A stretch of DNA of 64,000 nucleotides. It comes from Cellvibrio sp. Its GTDB lineage: Bacteria; Pseudomonadota; Gammaproteobacteria; Pseudomonadales; Cellvibrionaceae. The notes beneath the pieces were generated by a model, which was not told the DNA's origin, made no database searches, and was given only the letters and a program-made list of their open reading frames with translations. Shown here piece by piece: positions 25,389 to 34,128 of this stretch. Within the stretch, counting starts at the first letter, position 1. Each line of letters starts with the position of its first letter. The stretch is from contig JADJRD010000014.1 of NCBI GenBank assembly GCA_016712405.1, forward strand, positions 1 to 64,000, in the 5' to 3' direction. The translations under genes were made by a program, and so were the position numbers.

Positions 25389-26758
25389 TTTACACTGATA
25401 CCATCGCCGCCATAGCCACTGCAACCGGCCGTGGCGGGGTTGGTATTATTCGTGTGTCTGGTAAACATGTATTAGCGATTGCACAATCCATAGTAAAAAC
25501 CTCTCTCAAACCCAGACAAGCGCACTACTGCGATTTTTATTCTGATAATCAAATTATCGATCAGGGTTTGGCAATATTTTTTCCAAATCCCCATTCATTC
25601 ACTGGTGAAGACGTTCTCGAACTACAGGGTCATGGCGGCCCTGTAGTTTTGGATATGCTGTTAAATACTGTATTAAAATTAGGTGCTAGGTTAGCAAGAC
25701 CAGGTGAATTTTCTGAACGCGCTTTCTTAAATGATAAAATCGATTTGGCTCAAGCTGAAGCTATTGCTGATTTAATTGATGCCAGCACCGAACAAGCTGC
25801 AAGAAATGCACTGCATTCTTTACAAGGCGTATTTTCTAAACGTATTTATGAATTGGTTGAAGCTTTAATTCAATTGCGCATTTATGTCGAAGCGGCGATT
25901 GATTTTCCTGAAGAAGAGATTGATTTTTTAACCGACGGAAAAATTCAAAACGATTTACTCAATATCGAAACCCAACTCACCAAAATTTTTCAGGAAGCCA
26001 AACAAGGTACGTTAGTTAGAGATGGAATGCGTTTGGTAATTGCAGGCAAACCCAATGCTGGAAAATCGAGTTTATTAAATGCCTTAAGTGGCCGCGATTC
26101 GGCAATCGTAACACCGATTGCCGGAACTACACGCGATGTATTGCGTGAACATATTCATATCGATGGAATGCCACTGCATATCGCCGATACCGCCGGTTTA
26201 CGAGAAAGCCCGGATCAAGTTGAACAAATCGGTATAGAACGCGCCTGGCAAGAAATAGAACAGGCCGATCGTATTTTATTAGTAGTCGATGCCAATCAAA
26301 ATACCACTAGTGATATTGATCAACTTTGGCCTGAATCTGTTAATAAAATTGATCCACACAAAATAATTTTAATCCGCAATAAAATTGATTTAAGCCAAGA
26401 AACTGTAGGATTAAAAACTAGAGGTTTAACCAAAACAGAAAACGGACAATACTATTTAAATATCAGCGCCAAACATCATCAGGGCATTGATGATTTACGA
26501 AGCTATCTAAAATCGATTATGGGCTTTCAACAAACCAACGAATCCGGTTTTACTGCACGCCGTCGCCATTTGGATGCTTTAGAGCGTGCCTATGATTTTA
26601 TTCAACAAGGCAAAATCCAATTACAAACCTTCGCTGCCGGCGAATTACTCGCTGAAGATCTACGACAAGCCCAAAATGCGTTAAGTGAAATCACCGGCGA
26701 ATTTACGCCGGATGATTTATTAGGAAGAATATTTAGTAGTTTTTGTATTGGTAAATAA
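25385..26758 (+). CDS. mnmE: tRNA uridine-5-carboxymethylaminomethyl modification GTPase
   Basis: This 457-residue GTPase works with MnmG to modify the wobble uridine of certain tRNAs. It has an N-terminal folate-binding domain (TIAAIATATGRGGVGIIRVSG), a central helical domain with an inserted G domain (GKPNAGKSSLLNAL, PIAGTTRD, DTAGL, NKID), and the diagnostic C-terminal CIGK. It is translationally coupled to yidC. Its partner mnmG is 3.4 kb downstream, beyond an accessory insertion. Confidence 0.97.
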   Translation: MIYTDTIAAIATATGRGGVGIIRVSGKHVLAIAQSIVKTSLKPRQAHYCDFYSDNQIIDQGLAIFFPNPHSFTGEDVLELQGHGGPVVLDMLLNTVLKLGARLARPGEFSERAFLNDKIDLAQAEAIADLIDASTEQAARNALHSLQGVFSKRIYELVEALIQLRIYVEAAIDFPEEEIDFLTDGKIQNDLLNIETQLTKIFQEAKQGTLVRDGMRLVIAGKPNAGKSSLLNALSGRDSAIVTPIAGTTRDVLREHIHIDGMPLHIADTAGLRESPDQVEQIGIERAWQEIEQADRILLVVDANQNTTSDIDQLWPESVNKIDPHKIILIRNKIDLSQETVGLKTRGLTKTENGQYYLNISAKHHQGIDDLRSYLKSIMGFQQTNESGFTARRRHLDALERAYDFIQQGKIQLQTFAAGELLAEDLRQAQNALSEITGEFTPDDLLGRIFSSFCIGK

Positions 26759-26815
26759 TTAATTTTATAAATATTGAAGAGCTTTGCACTAATCAATTTT
26801 TCTTTAATTGCACTT

Positions 26816-26898
26816 CGTCATCCCTGCGAAGGCAGGGATCCAGCCTTTGATTTCATTGATCTTTTAACTGCTAGATTCCTGCTTTCGCAGGAATGACG
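26816..26898. repeat. Dispersed 83-bp palindromic repeat, copy 1
   Basis: This imperfect palindrome starts cgtcatccctgcgaaggcag and ends cgcaggaatgacg. A close relative is at 46615-46698. Both lie between genes. It is a REP/MITE-like non-coding repeat, foldable on RNA. Confidence 0.8.
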
Positions 26899-26932
26899 GT
26901 AAATTTTCATTCGTGCAAAACTCTCTATTGAA

Positions 26933-27361
26933 CTAAATATTTTTACGAGATTCCAATAATCCTCCTATAGCGGTAATCAATAAATAAATAACACCGCAAA
27001 GCAAACTCAAATAAAAGCCTGTAAAAACTGTCATGCCATAGGCATCAATCAATATATTTTCATTTGAATTTAAGCCTAAAAACTCCAAAGTAGACGCAGC
27101 TGCCCAACCCGCATAAAAGTCAGTTACATAAATCAATTGCAAAGGAATTCTGATTAAAGCACTGATAAACAATCGTCTACTTTCTTTTTCCCGTCCCGAT
27201 TCTCGCAATATATAATCCACTAATACATAAATGAAATACCAGGTCATAACACCCAAAACCATACCGGTTAGATACAACTCACCTTTGCCGTTATATCCCA
27301 GCAAGAACCCCAGAATGGTATTAAGCCAAACCACCAAAAACCATTTGATCAATATATTCAT
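26933..27361 (-). CDS. Hypothetical integral membrane protein
   Basis: This 142-residue protein has about four hydrophobic segments (near 5-25, 28-50, 65-85 and 110-135). I recognise no family. It lies alone downstream of mnmE and faces it, with its ATG at 27361. Short charged loops (RESGREKESRR) suggest cytoplasmic faces. No functional clue comes from the neighbours. Confidence 0.65.
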   Translation of the reverse strand: MNILIKWFLVVWLNTILGFLLGYNGKGELYLTGMVLGVMTWYFIYVLVDYILRESGREKESRRLFISALIRIPLQLIYVTDFYAGWAAASTLEFLGLNSNENILIDAYGMTVFTGFYLSLLCGVIYLLITAIGGLLESRKNI

Positions 27362-27540
27362 AACAAAAACCTTTGTTCTGAGAGAATTTAAGCCAGCTTT
27401 AGAATGGCAGAAAGACTAATATCGAGGTTGAAGATTAGGTGTAGATTTTATGTAGTTTTATGATTTCACTTTCCTTACTTAAGGGTAATGTTTACAAGCC
27501 ATAAACAGCTGTGAATCCACTTCATTTAGCAAATATCTAT

Positions 27541-27972
27541 TTATTGGTTTTCATCAAATAATTGAATCAATGTCTCTTCACAGTATTTAGCGGCTGTTTT
27601 AGTGCTAACAGCACAAATACCCTTTTCCATTCTCACCCAGAAATAACTCATTTCGTCATCACTGTCAGCTGACATGGGATCATCTGGAATCTCATAAGCC
27701 AATACAAAATTGCAATCTGGCAACTTGACTATTGCCTCTATATCTTTGAAGGAATAATCATCAATATCAAACCAATGTATAAAAACATAATCCTCTTCAA
27801 TCTCACATTTGGAAGGATATTCAATATCTTCGATAACGCTATAAATTAACTTACCTTGACTATCAAGCTCATCATCAAAAATTGGACGCGATTTCTTTTT
27901 CAAAAATTTAATTAGTGTTTTTATAAATTTCTTAGGTGTGCTTTTTAAAATCAAAGTTAGCTGGCTAGCCAT
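27541..27972 (-). CDS. Hypothetical acidic protein, possible immunity protein
   Basis: This 143-residue soluble protein has a basic N-terminus (KSTPKKFIKTLIKFLKKKSRP) and an acidic remainder. Its ATG overlaps the preceding gene's stop by eight bases, so the two are co-transcribed. No family is recognised. Small acidic proteins downstream of a toxin-like fragment are often immunity proteins, and the fragment at 28720-28896 makes that plausible here. This is inference from position. Confidence 0.6.
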   Translation of the reverse strand: MASQLTLILKSTPKKFIKTLIKFLKKKSRPIFDDELDSQGKLIYSVIEDIEYPSKCEIEEDYVFIHWFDIDDYSFKDIEAIVKLPDCNFVLAYEIPDDPMSADSDDEMSYFWVRMEKGICAVSTKTAAKYCEETLIQLFDENQ

Positions 27973-28720
27973 CTAATTTCACCTCATCCAAATGCGCATT
28001 CACATTCCATGCATTAATAATTTCTTGCCTGCGCAAACAAACTTTTCTCGCAAAATCTTGAACTTCAAGAGACAGGCTAGGATTGTCTTTCGCTGATTCT
28101 GCTGACGTTAACATTTTATGTAGATTTTCAGTATTACGGAAATTTGGTTTGTCAGAATGTTTCAATATGGAAACAAAATAATCTAGGCACTCCACATGTC
28201 CATGAAATTTTACACCTCCAACGAATAGATTGATGCATGATCTTATATATCCCCTACACCAAAATCCTGGCTCAGGAGATATAACGTTAATGTTTCCACT
28301 CCCCTCAAACTTCCATGTTATTTCCTGGTAAGTATCCCCCAAAACACCATTGACAAAATTTTTAATATGATCTCTAACCCAAGGCACAACATCAACGAAT
28401 TCTGTAGCTGTTCCAAGGTATTGAGTCATAGTACGTTGCATTCCGCTGAGATCGAAGATTCCAGAATAGAATACTTCTTTCGCTTGGTCTTTATTGGTGT
28501 AAGGTGTTAAAAATAGCAACAGATCAGGAGGATAATAACTATCAATTTTTCCTTGTAAAAAATAAAATTTTATTATTTTCTTTTCTCGCGCAGGATAATC
28601 ATTTAACGGAGCCGATCCAATCAGAGTGGTATAGTCCTTCTTTCTTTGAGCTACCCAATCTTCATCATCCAGCTTCCAAAGATAACTTAATTTTTCCAAT
28701 GCTTTTTGCTTTCTTGTCAT
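27965..28720 (-). CDS. Hypothetical protein, possible toxin-associated partner
   Basis: This 251-residue soluble protein has no motif that I recognise. Notable aromatic and proline-rich stretches are YYPPDLLLFLTPY and PEPGFWCRGYIRSCINLFVGG. Its ATG shares a base with the stop of the upstream toxin-like stub (TAATG), which is typical of a toxin gene followed by its partner. It overlaps the next gene by eight bases. The four pieces (vapC, stub, 251 and 143 residues) look like the residue of a larger accessory module between mnmE and the origin region. Confidence 0.6.
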   Translation of the reverse strand: MTRKQKALEKLSYLWKLDDEDWVAQRKKDYTTLIGSAPLNDYPAREKKIIKFYFLQGKIDSYYPPDLLLFLTPYTNKDQAKEVFYSGIFDLSGMQRTMTQYLGTATEFVDVVPWVRDHIKNFVNGVLGDTYQEITWKFEGSGNINVISPEPGFWCRGYIRSCINLFVGGVKFHGHVECLDYFVSILKHSDKPNFRNTENLHKMLTSAESAKDNPSLSLEVQDFARKVCLRRQEIINAWNVNAHLDEVKLDG

Positions 28721-28896
28721 TAGGGTTCCTCACAGGCATTTTCAAACCAACTTTCGGGCAGTTCTTGTTCAGCGATTGCTTCTCGCGCTGAGTCCAATTC
28801 ATCACCAAGGAGTTTATCGGCTACGCGATCCTCGGTATCTAAACTTCTATTACCGCCTGACCAAATAGAACATATATTCAAAGCTCTATCATTCCA
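28720..28896 (-). pseudogene. C-terminal stub resembling a polymorphic toxin
   Basis: An open frame of 58 codons without a convincing start reads WNDRALNICSIWSGGNRSLD and then an acidic helical tail ending ENACEEP. An IWSGGN-type segment is common near the start of toxin domains at the C-termini of large secreted polymorphic toxins, as I recall them. The frame overlaps the 3' end of vapC in another phase and stops on the ATG of the next gene. It may be the tail of a toxin gene whose body was lost when vapBC arrived. The identification is weak. Confidence 0.35.
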
Positions 28897-29297
28897 TCAA
28901 TTTGCAACGCCGCTTTATCAAAAGTAACAATATTCTTAACTTGCCCTATTTTTTTTGCTTTATTGACAATTAGGCAATCTGAAAAATCAGCTTGTTTGGT
29001 TTTTCCATTAACCTTTATCGATTTTGCATTGGTATAGTCTTTCAGAGCACACCAGACGACTTGATCATCTTCAAATACTATTAATAGCTCAGAAAATAAT
29101 GCATGTAATAAATCAATCAATTGAGGCTTTTCTAACTGATATTTTTTACCTTTAAGAGTCCACAAAGTTTCAACCAATACTACATCGGTGATTAATATTG
29201 GTTCTGTTCCTTGAAATAATTGATTGGCTTTTGCTGATTGAATAGGATCATCCTGCAACAGATAACGCAACAAAACATTAGTATCTATTGCAATCAT
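28878..29297 (-). CDS. vapC: VapC-type PIN-domain toxin
   Basis: This 139-residue PIN-domain ribonuclease is the toxin of a type II toxin-antitoxin pair. Acidic residues expected at the active site are visible: D5 (IAIDTNVLLRYLL), E43 (LVETLW), D104/D107 (QADFSDCLI) and D127 (TFDKAA). It overlaps the antitoxin gene by four bases (ATGA). VapC toxins usually cleave tRNA or rRNA; the target is not predictable from sequence. Confidence 0.9.
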   Translation of the reverse strand: MIAIDTNVLLRYLLQDDPIQSAKANQLFQGTEPILITDVVLVETLWTLKGKKYQLEKPQLIDLLHALFSELLIVFEDDQVVWCALKDYTNAKSIKVNGKTKQADFSDCLIVNKAKKIGQVKNIVTFDKAALQIDGMIEL

Positions 29298-29530
29298 GAT
29301 TGAGAGTGACTTTTGGCAAAATGGCTATTAAGAGAATCTTCATCAGTCATGGATTTATCAACAGCTATTTGACTTAAAAAACCTTTTGCAGATCCTAATG
29401 TTTTTTTAACTACCGATATGACACCTTGGCGATCAACAAATGTTGAAACTTCATCACCCGAATCTATGCCTGCTAACACACACAAATCCAGAGGTAAGGT
29501 TATTTGTCGTTTTGAACTGACTTTTGACAT
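29294..29530 (-). CDS. vapB: AbrB/SpoVT-type VapB antitoxin
   Basis: This 78-residue protein has the swapped-hairpin AbrB DNA-binding fold at the N-terminus (SSKRQITLPLDLCVLAGIDSGDEVSTFVDRQGVISV) and a disordered-looking acidic tail that would wrap VapC. It is the first gene of the pair, with a 9-bp inverted repeat right upstream as its probable operator. Confidence 0.88.
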   Translation of the reverse strand: MSKVSSKRQITLPLDLCVLAGIDSGDEVSTFVDRQGVISVVKKTLGSAKGFLSQIAVDKSMTDEDSLNSHFAKSHSQS

Positions 29531-29539
29531 GTTAACTCC

Positions 29540-29570
29540 AATCTTTACCAGTTAATAATAAGTAAAGATT
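29540..29570. promoter_or_regulatory. Operator-like inverted repeat of vapBC
   Basis: AATCTTTAC (29540-29548) and GTAAAGATT (29562-29570) are perfect 9-bp arms 13 bp apart, starting 10 bp upstream of the vapB ATG. VapBC complexes usually bind such repeats to repress their own promoter. Confidence 0.65.
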
Positions 29571-29644
29571 GCCAGACTTAAATCAAAAGTCAAATACTTA
29601 AACATTACCCAAACAGAAAGGTTTATACCGCCTTATCCTGATGT

Positions 29645-30060
29645 TTTTCCACAGGTTTACACAGCTTATCCACAAAATTAGTCGAAGTATTCACTATAAC
29701 TGACTGTTTTTTAGTGGTTTTTCTTTTATTCACAAGCATCTGGTGATAATCACTGTAATAGCTTTATATAAACTGGAGGTGAAATTGGGGATAAGTCAGG
29801 ATTTTGGATTTTCATGTATAACTGGCTGTTTTATGCAGAGCTTAAACCCAGCTTGAAAGCAGGATAATCAGTTGATTCACACTGGCTTATTATTTCTATA
29901 ACACTTTGTTTTTAATAGAATTTATTGGCTTATACACAGAAAATGACTTACTTAATAGATTTAATAAACATAATCCTTCATAAATAACATAAGAAATATT
30001 CTTTAATACTTTTTTACTCTGTTGTTACCAAAACAGCGTGAAAAAATATTTTGAAAAACC
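29645..30060. other. DnaA-box cluster and AT-rich region upstream of mnmG (candidate oriC)
   Basis: No gene is visible in 29531-30156. DnaA boxes TTATCCACA (29666-29674), TTATTCACA (29726-29734) and TTATACACA (29930-29938) fit TTATNCACA exactly. TTTTCCACA (29645-29653) and TGGGGATAA (29786-29794) are one base off. A very AT-rich stretch (29940-30055) follows on the mnmG side. The order of boxes, AT-rich DNA and mnmG is the layout of oriC in E. coli. No Dam GATC sites are seen among the boxes. Confidence 0.6.
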
Positions 30061-30083
30061 CTTGTTTAAGTCCTGTACAAGTT

Positions 30084-30112
30084 TTGTGCAAAGCGGCGAC
30101 TCGCTCTATAAT
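30084..30112 (+). promoter_or_regulatory. Likely sigma-70 promoter of mnmG
   Basis: TTGTGC (30084-30089) and TATAAT (30107-30112) are 17 bp apart and lie 44 bp ahead of the mnmG ATG. Confidence 0.7.
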
Positions 30113-30156
30113 GCCTGCCCTTTTTCCAAAGCCGTTTTTCCAGAGGTTGTAACAGC

Positions 30157-32052
30157 ATGATATTTCCCGATCGATTTGATGTGATTGTCGTTGGCGGCGG
30201 CCATGCGGGAACCGAGGCATGTTTGGCGGCGGCGCGTATGGGTTGTAAAACTTTGTTGCTGTCACACAATATCGAAACCCTTGGGCAAATGTCCTGTAAT
30301 CCGGCAATCGGCGGCATTGGTAAAAGTCATCTGGTCAAAGAAATTGATGCAATGGGTGGCGCTATGGCGCTGGCCACTGACAAAGGTGGAATTCAATTTC
30401 GTGTATTGAATGCACGCAAAGGTCCGGCGGTAAGAGCAACGCGTGCGCAAGCCGACAGAATTCTCTATAAAGCGGCCGTACGACATATTTTGGAAAACCA
30501 ACCTAATTTATGGATATTTCAACAAGCCGTTGATGATGTGGTATTGGAAGGATCTGAAATTCGCGGTGTAATTACCCAAATGGGGCTTACCTTTCACGCC
30601 AATCAAGTGGTGTTAACCGCGGGTACTTTTTTAGGTGGATTAATTCATATTGGAATGCAAAATTATTCCGGTGGTCGAGCCGGTGATCCACCCGCGATAG
30701 CCTTATCAAAAAGATTACGTGAATTAAATTTACCTGTAGGCCGTTTAAAAACCGGAACACCTCCGCGAATAGATGCGCGCACAGTGAATTTTGAAGGCCT
30801 CGAAGAACAATGGGGTGATACACCAGTTCCGGTGATGTCAGTGCGTGGCAATCGCGCCATGCATCCGCAACAAATTTGTTGCTACATGACACACACCAAC
30901 GAAAAAACGCACGACATTATTCGCGCGAATCTCGATCGCTCACCTATGTATTCGGGTGTAATTGAAGGTATAGGTCCGCGTTACTGTCCGTCAATCGAAG
31001 ATAAAATTCATCGTTTCGCCGATAAAAGTTCACATCAAATATTTATTGAACCCGAAGGATTAACGACTCACGAACTTTATCCCAATGGAATTTCAACAAG
31101 CTTACCTTTCGATGTGCAATTGCAAATTGTGCGTTCAATGAAGGGGTTTGAAAACGCGCATATTTTGCGTCCGGGTTATGCGATTGAATACGACTATTTT
31201 AATCCGCAAGAATTGCAACATAGTTTGGAAACCCGCGCGATTAAAGGTTTGTTTTTTGCTGGACAAATTAACGGTACCACCGGATATGAAGAAGCCGCAG
31301 CGCAAGGTTTGTTAGCCGGAATAAACGCTGGTTTGCGTTCGCAAGAAAAAGAGGCTTGGGTTCCAAGTCGTGATGAGTCTTATATTGGCGTGATGGTGGA
31401 TGATTTAATTCGTCTCGGCACCAAAGAACCTTATCGCATGTTTACCAGTCGCGCGGAATATCGTTTGTTATTGCGTGAAGATAATGCCGATTTGCGTTTA
31501 ACTGAAATAGGTCGCAACCTGGGTGTTGTCGGTGATGAACAATGGAATCTGTATTCAAACAAACGCGACACCATCGAAATTGAAAGACAAAGATTGAAAT
31601 CCACCTGGATTCAAGCAGGCTCAGAACAAGCCCAAGAAATTGAAGCCAAAACGAATACCAAATTAATTCGTGAATATTCCTTGTTTGATTTATTAAAACG
31701 CCCGGAATTGAATTATGCAGATGTGGCTTCTCTGAAAGGCGAAGCCATTGCCGACGAATTGGCAGCAGAACAAATTGAAATCAGCGCAAAATATTCCGGC
31801 TATGTTGATCGTCAACAAGAAGAAATCGATCGCCTGCGTGTTTATGAAAATACCTTGATTCCGGAAAATTTTGATTTTTCTTTGGTGGATGGCTTATCCA
31901 ACGAAGTCAAACAAAAATTATCCCAAGCCAGACCACAAACTCTGGCACGCGCTCAAGGTATTTCCGGTATTACTCCGGCGGCTATTTCACAACTGCTGAT
32001 GTATTTGAAAAAGCAGGGCATGTTAAAAAGATTAAAAACTGAAGCTGTTTAA
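30157..32052 (+). CDS. mnmG: tRNA uridine-5-carboxymethylaminomethyl modification enzyme MnmG
   Basis: This 631-residue FAD-dependent partner of MnmE was formerly called GidA. The dinucleotide-binding motif GGGHAGTEA lies at the N-terminus. Family blocks include CNPAIGGIGKSHLVKEIDAMGG, NGTTGYEEAAAQGL and the C-terminal helical GISGITPAAISQLLMYLKKQG. With MnmE it installs carboxymethylaminomethyl groups on wobble U34. It has its own promoter beside a DnaA-box cluster. Confidence 0.98.
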   Translation: MIFPDRFDVIVVGGGHAGTEACLAAARMGCKTLLLSHNIETLGQMSCNPAIGGIGKSHLVKEIDAMGGAMALATDKGGIQFRVLNARKGPAVRATRAQADRILYKAAVRHILENQPNLWIFQQAVDDVVLEGSEIRGVITQMGLTFHANQVVLTAGTFLGGLIHIGMQNYSGGRAGDPPAIALSKRLRELNLPVGRLKTGTPPRIDARTVNFEGLEEQWGDTPVPVMSVRGNRAMHPQQICCYMTHTNEKTHDIIRANLDRSPMYSGVIEGIGPRYCPSIEDKIHRFADKSSHQIFIEPEGLTTHELYPNGISTSLPFDVQLQIVRSMKGFENAHILRPGYAIEYDYFNPQELQHSLETRAIKGLFFAGQINGTTGYEEAAAQGLLAGINAGLRSQEKEAWVPSRDESYIGVMVDDLIRLGTKEPYRMFTSRAEYRLLLREDNADLRLTEIGRNLGVVGDEQWNLYSNKRDTIEIERQRLKSTWIQAGSEQAQEIEAKTNTKLIREYSLFDLLKRPELNYADVASLKGEAIADELAAEQIEISAKYSGYVDRQQEEIDRLRVYENTLIPENFDFSLVDGLSNEVKQKLSQARPQTLARAQGISGITPAAISQLLMYLKKQGMLKRLKTEAV

Positions 32053-32067
32053 TAACAAGGAAGTGTT

Positions 32068-32340
32068 ATGCCAACTATATCGATGTTTTATGGAATTCTG
32101 ATTCGAATGTTTTTCAAGGATATAGAAAAACATAAATTGCCACATATTCATGCAGATTATCAGGGAGAGGTCGCTGTTTATTCCATTATTGATGGAGAGT
32201 TATTGGCAGGAAAATTACCACCAAACAAACATAAACTGGTGGTAGCATGGATTGAGATTCATAAGGAAGATTTATTAGCCGATTGGGAATTAGCTGTAAA
32301 TGGTAAAACACCGTTTCCAATTAAAGGGTTGGATCAATGA
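32068..32340 (+). CDS. DUF4160 protein
   Basis: This 90-residue protein matches DUF4160: PTISMFYGILIRMFFKDIEKHKLPHIHADYQGEVAVYSI, with the HxPHxHA-like core (HKLPHIHADY). Pairs of DUF4160 and DUF2442 genes are common in accessory DNA and are often suggested to be toxin-antitoxin-like. It starts 15 bp after mnmG and overlaps the DUF2442 gene by ATGA, interrupting the usual mnmG-rsmG adjacency. Confidence 0.85.
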   Translation: MPTISMFYGILIRMFFKDIEKHKLPHIHADYQGEVAVYSIIDGELLAGKLPPNKHKLVVAWIEIHKEDLLADWELAVNGKTPFPIKGLDQ

Positions 32341-32591
32341 AAATACAAGAATGCAAAGTAATCGATAATGCAACACTTCTTGTGGTATCAGAAGATGGAA
32401 AGCAGGGTTTCTTCGATGTTAGTCATTATTTTGAATTGGAAGCCTTTTCGTCTTTAAAAAATCCTGAAGAATTTAAAAGAATATCCATCGGTGGTTACTT
32501 TATTGAATGGAGTTCAGGTGCTGATTTATCAGCAGATACTATTGAAGCTAAATGGTTTGATGTGACCAATACAAAGAAGAAAGTAATTTGA
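32337..32591 (+). CDS. DUF2442 protein
   Basis: This 84-residue protein matches DUF2442: an N-terminal strand-rich half (VSEDGKQGFFDVSHYFEL) and the characteristic end YFIEWSSGADLSADTIEAKW. It is the translationally coupled partner of the DUF4160 gene. Its biochemical function is unknown. Confidence 0.85.
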   Translation: MKIQECKVIDNATLLVVSEDGKQGFFDVSHYFELEAFSSLKNPEEFKRISIGGYFIEWSSGADLSADTIEAKWFDVTNTKKKVI

Positions 32592-32598
32592 TATTTCA

Positions 32599-33279
32599 GT
32601 GCAGTATATGATGGACAATATTAAAGAAAAATTGCGGCAGGGATCTGAAGCTATGTCAATAAAATTGACATCAGAACAAGAATCTAAATTGCTCACATAC
32701 ATCACCGAATTTGAAAAATGGAATAAAGCCTATAATCTATCGGCGGTTCGTGAGTTGGAGCAAATGATTGGTCGTCACTTGCTGGATAGCTTGAGTGTGG
32801 TTCCCTGGTTAAGAGAAAAGATTGGTCTGCAAGAAAAACTTGGACAAAATCCGGAATGGCAATCTATTATCGACGTGGGTACAGGTGGCGGTTTGCCTGG
32901 CATCCCGCTGTCAATCATGTTTCCGCAGATAAATTGGACATTGTTGGACAGTAATGGCAAGAAAATGCGTTTTCTGTTTCATATTAAAACGCTGTTGAAA
33001 TTAGATAATGTTAGTGTTGAAAATCGTCGGGTTGAAACCTTTCAGCCTGAAAAGAAATTTAATGCAGTGATTAGTCGGGCTTTTGCCAGCTTGCAAGATA
33101 TGACCGAAGGATGCAGTCATTTATTAAAACCCGACGGGATTTTTTTAGCCATGAAGGGTTTATTTCCGCAAGATGAAATGGAACCGATAAAAAATAAAAT
33201 TGATTTGATTGAAACGATAAAATTAAAAGTTGCTGCAACCGAAGGTGAACGCCACTTGTTAGTGTTGCAATTAAAATAA
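32599..33279 (+). CDS. rsmG: 16S rRNA (guanine-527-N7)-methyltransferase
   Basis: This SAM-dependent methyltransferase of 16S rRNA was formerly called gidB. The SAM motif is IIDVGTGGGLPGIPLSIMFP, with LLDSNGKKMRFL and VISRAFASLQDM following. The frame opens at a GTG at 32599 (226 residues); ATG codons at 32608 and 32611 fit the usual family start (DNIKEKLRQGSEAMSIKL) better, and no strong ribosome site decides. It stands between the DUF4160-DUF2442 insertion and parA. Confidence 0.95.
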   Translation: MQYMMDNIKEKLRQGSEAMSIKLTSEQESKLLTYITEFEKWNKAYNLSAVRELEQMIGRHLLDSLSVVPWLREKIGLQEKLGQNPEWQSIIDVGTGGGLPGIPLSIMFPQINWTLLDSNGKKMRFLFHIKTLLKLDNVSVENRRVETFQPEKKFNAVISRAFASLQDMTEGCSHLLKPDGIFLAMKGLFPQDEMEPIKNKIDLIETIKLKVAATEGERHLLVLQLK

Positions 33280-33316
33280 ACCTTATTCACCACCACTTGT
33301 GGTAAAGGAACATTCC

Positions 33317-34114
33317 GTGACAAAAATTTATGCTATAGCCAATCAAAAAGGTGGTGTAGGCAAAACCACTACTTGCGTAAATTTAGCGGCGTCTTTAGTG
33401 GCAACTAAAAAACGTGTGTTGTTGGTGGATTTGGATCCTCAAGGCAATGCCACTATGGGCAGCGGCATCAATAAAAATGAAATCGAAGAATCGATCTATG
33501 ATGTGTTAACCGATCAAGCATCAATTCAAGATTGTTTAGTGGTTTCAGAATCCGGTAAATATCATGTCTTGCCAGCGAATGGCGATTTAACAGCAGCAGA
33601 AGTTGAAATGTTATCTTTGCCAAACAAAGAGCGTCGTTTGCAAGTGGCTTTAAATAAAATTCGGGATCAGTACGATTATATTTTGATTGACTGTCCGCCC
33701 TCTTTAAATATGTTAACAGTGAATGCCTTAACGGCGTGCAATGATGTGATTATCGCCATGCAATGTGAATATTATGCCTTGGAAGGTTTGTCGGCGCTGG
33801 TGAATACCATCAATCAAGTGCAACAGGTTTTAAATCCTGAATTGAAGATAGAAGGTTTGTTGCGCACCATGTATGATCCGCGTAACAGTTTGACCAACGA
33901 TGTATCGGTGCAACTACAACAACACTTTGCTGATCGTCTCTATCGTACCTGTATTCCGCGTAATGTTCGTTTGGCTGAAGCCCCGAGTTTTGGTATGCCC
34001 GTTATTTCGTTTGATCGACAATCAAAAGGGGCCATCGCCTATTTGGCGCTTGCTGGCGAAATTATTCGTCGCAATGAAAATCAACATAAAACAGCAGCAC
34101 CACAGACAGAATAA
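33317..34114 (+). CDS. parA: Chromosome partition ATPase ParA
   Basis: This 265-residue Walker-type ATPase drives origin segregation with ParB. The deviant Walker A KGGVGKTTTCVNLAASL follows IYAIANQ at the N-terminus, and VLLVDLDPQGNATMGSG follows. I choose the GTG at 33317 (VTKIYAIANQ) because AAGGA lies seven bases ahead; a GTG at 33299 would add six residues. It forms an operon with parB. Its DNA sites are probably the parS sequences in recF. Confidence 0.96.
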   Translation: MTKIYAIANQKGGVGKTTTCVNLAASLVATKKRVLLVDLDPQGNATMGSGINKNEIEESIYDVLTDQASIQDCLVVSESGKYHVLPANGDLTAAEVEMLSLPNKERRLQVALNKIRDQYDYILIDCPPSLNMLTVNALTACNDVIIAMQCEYYALEGLSALVNTINQVQQVLNPELKIEGLLRTMYDPRNSLTNDVSVQLQQHFADRLYRTCIPRNVRLAEAPSFGMPVISFDRQSKGAIAYLALAGEIIRRNENQHKTAAPQTE

Positions 34115-34128
34115 ATTTGGATAAAATC

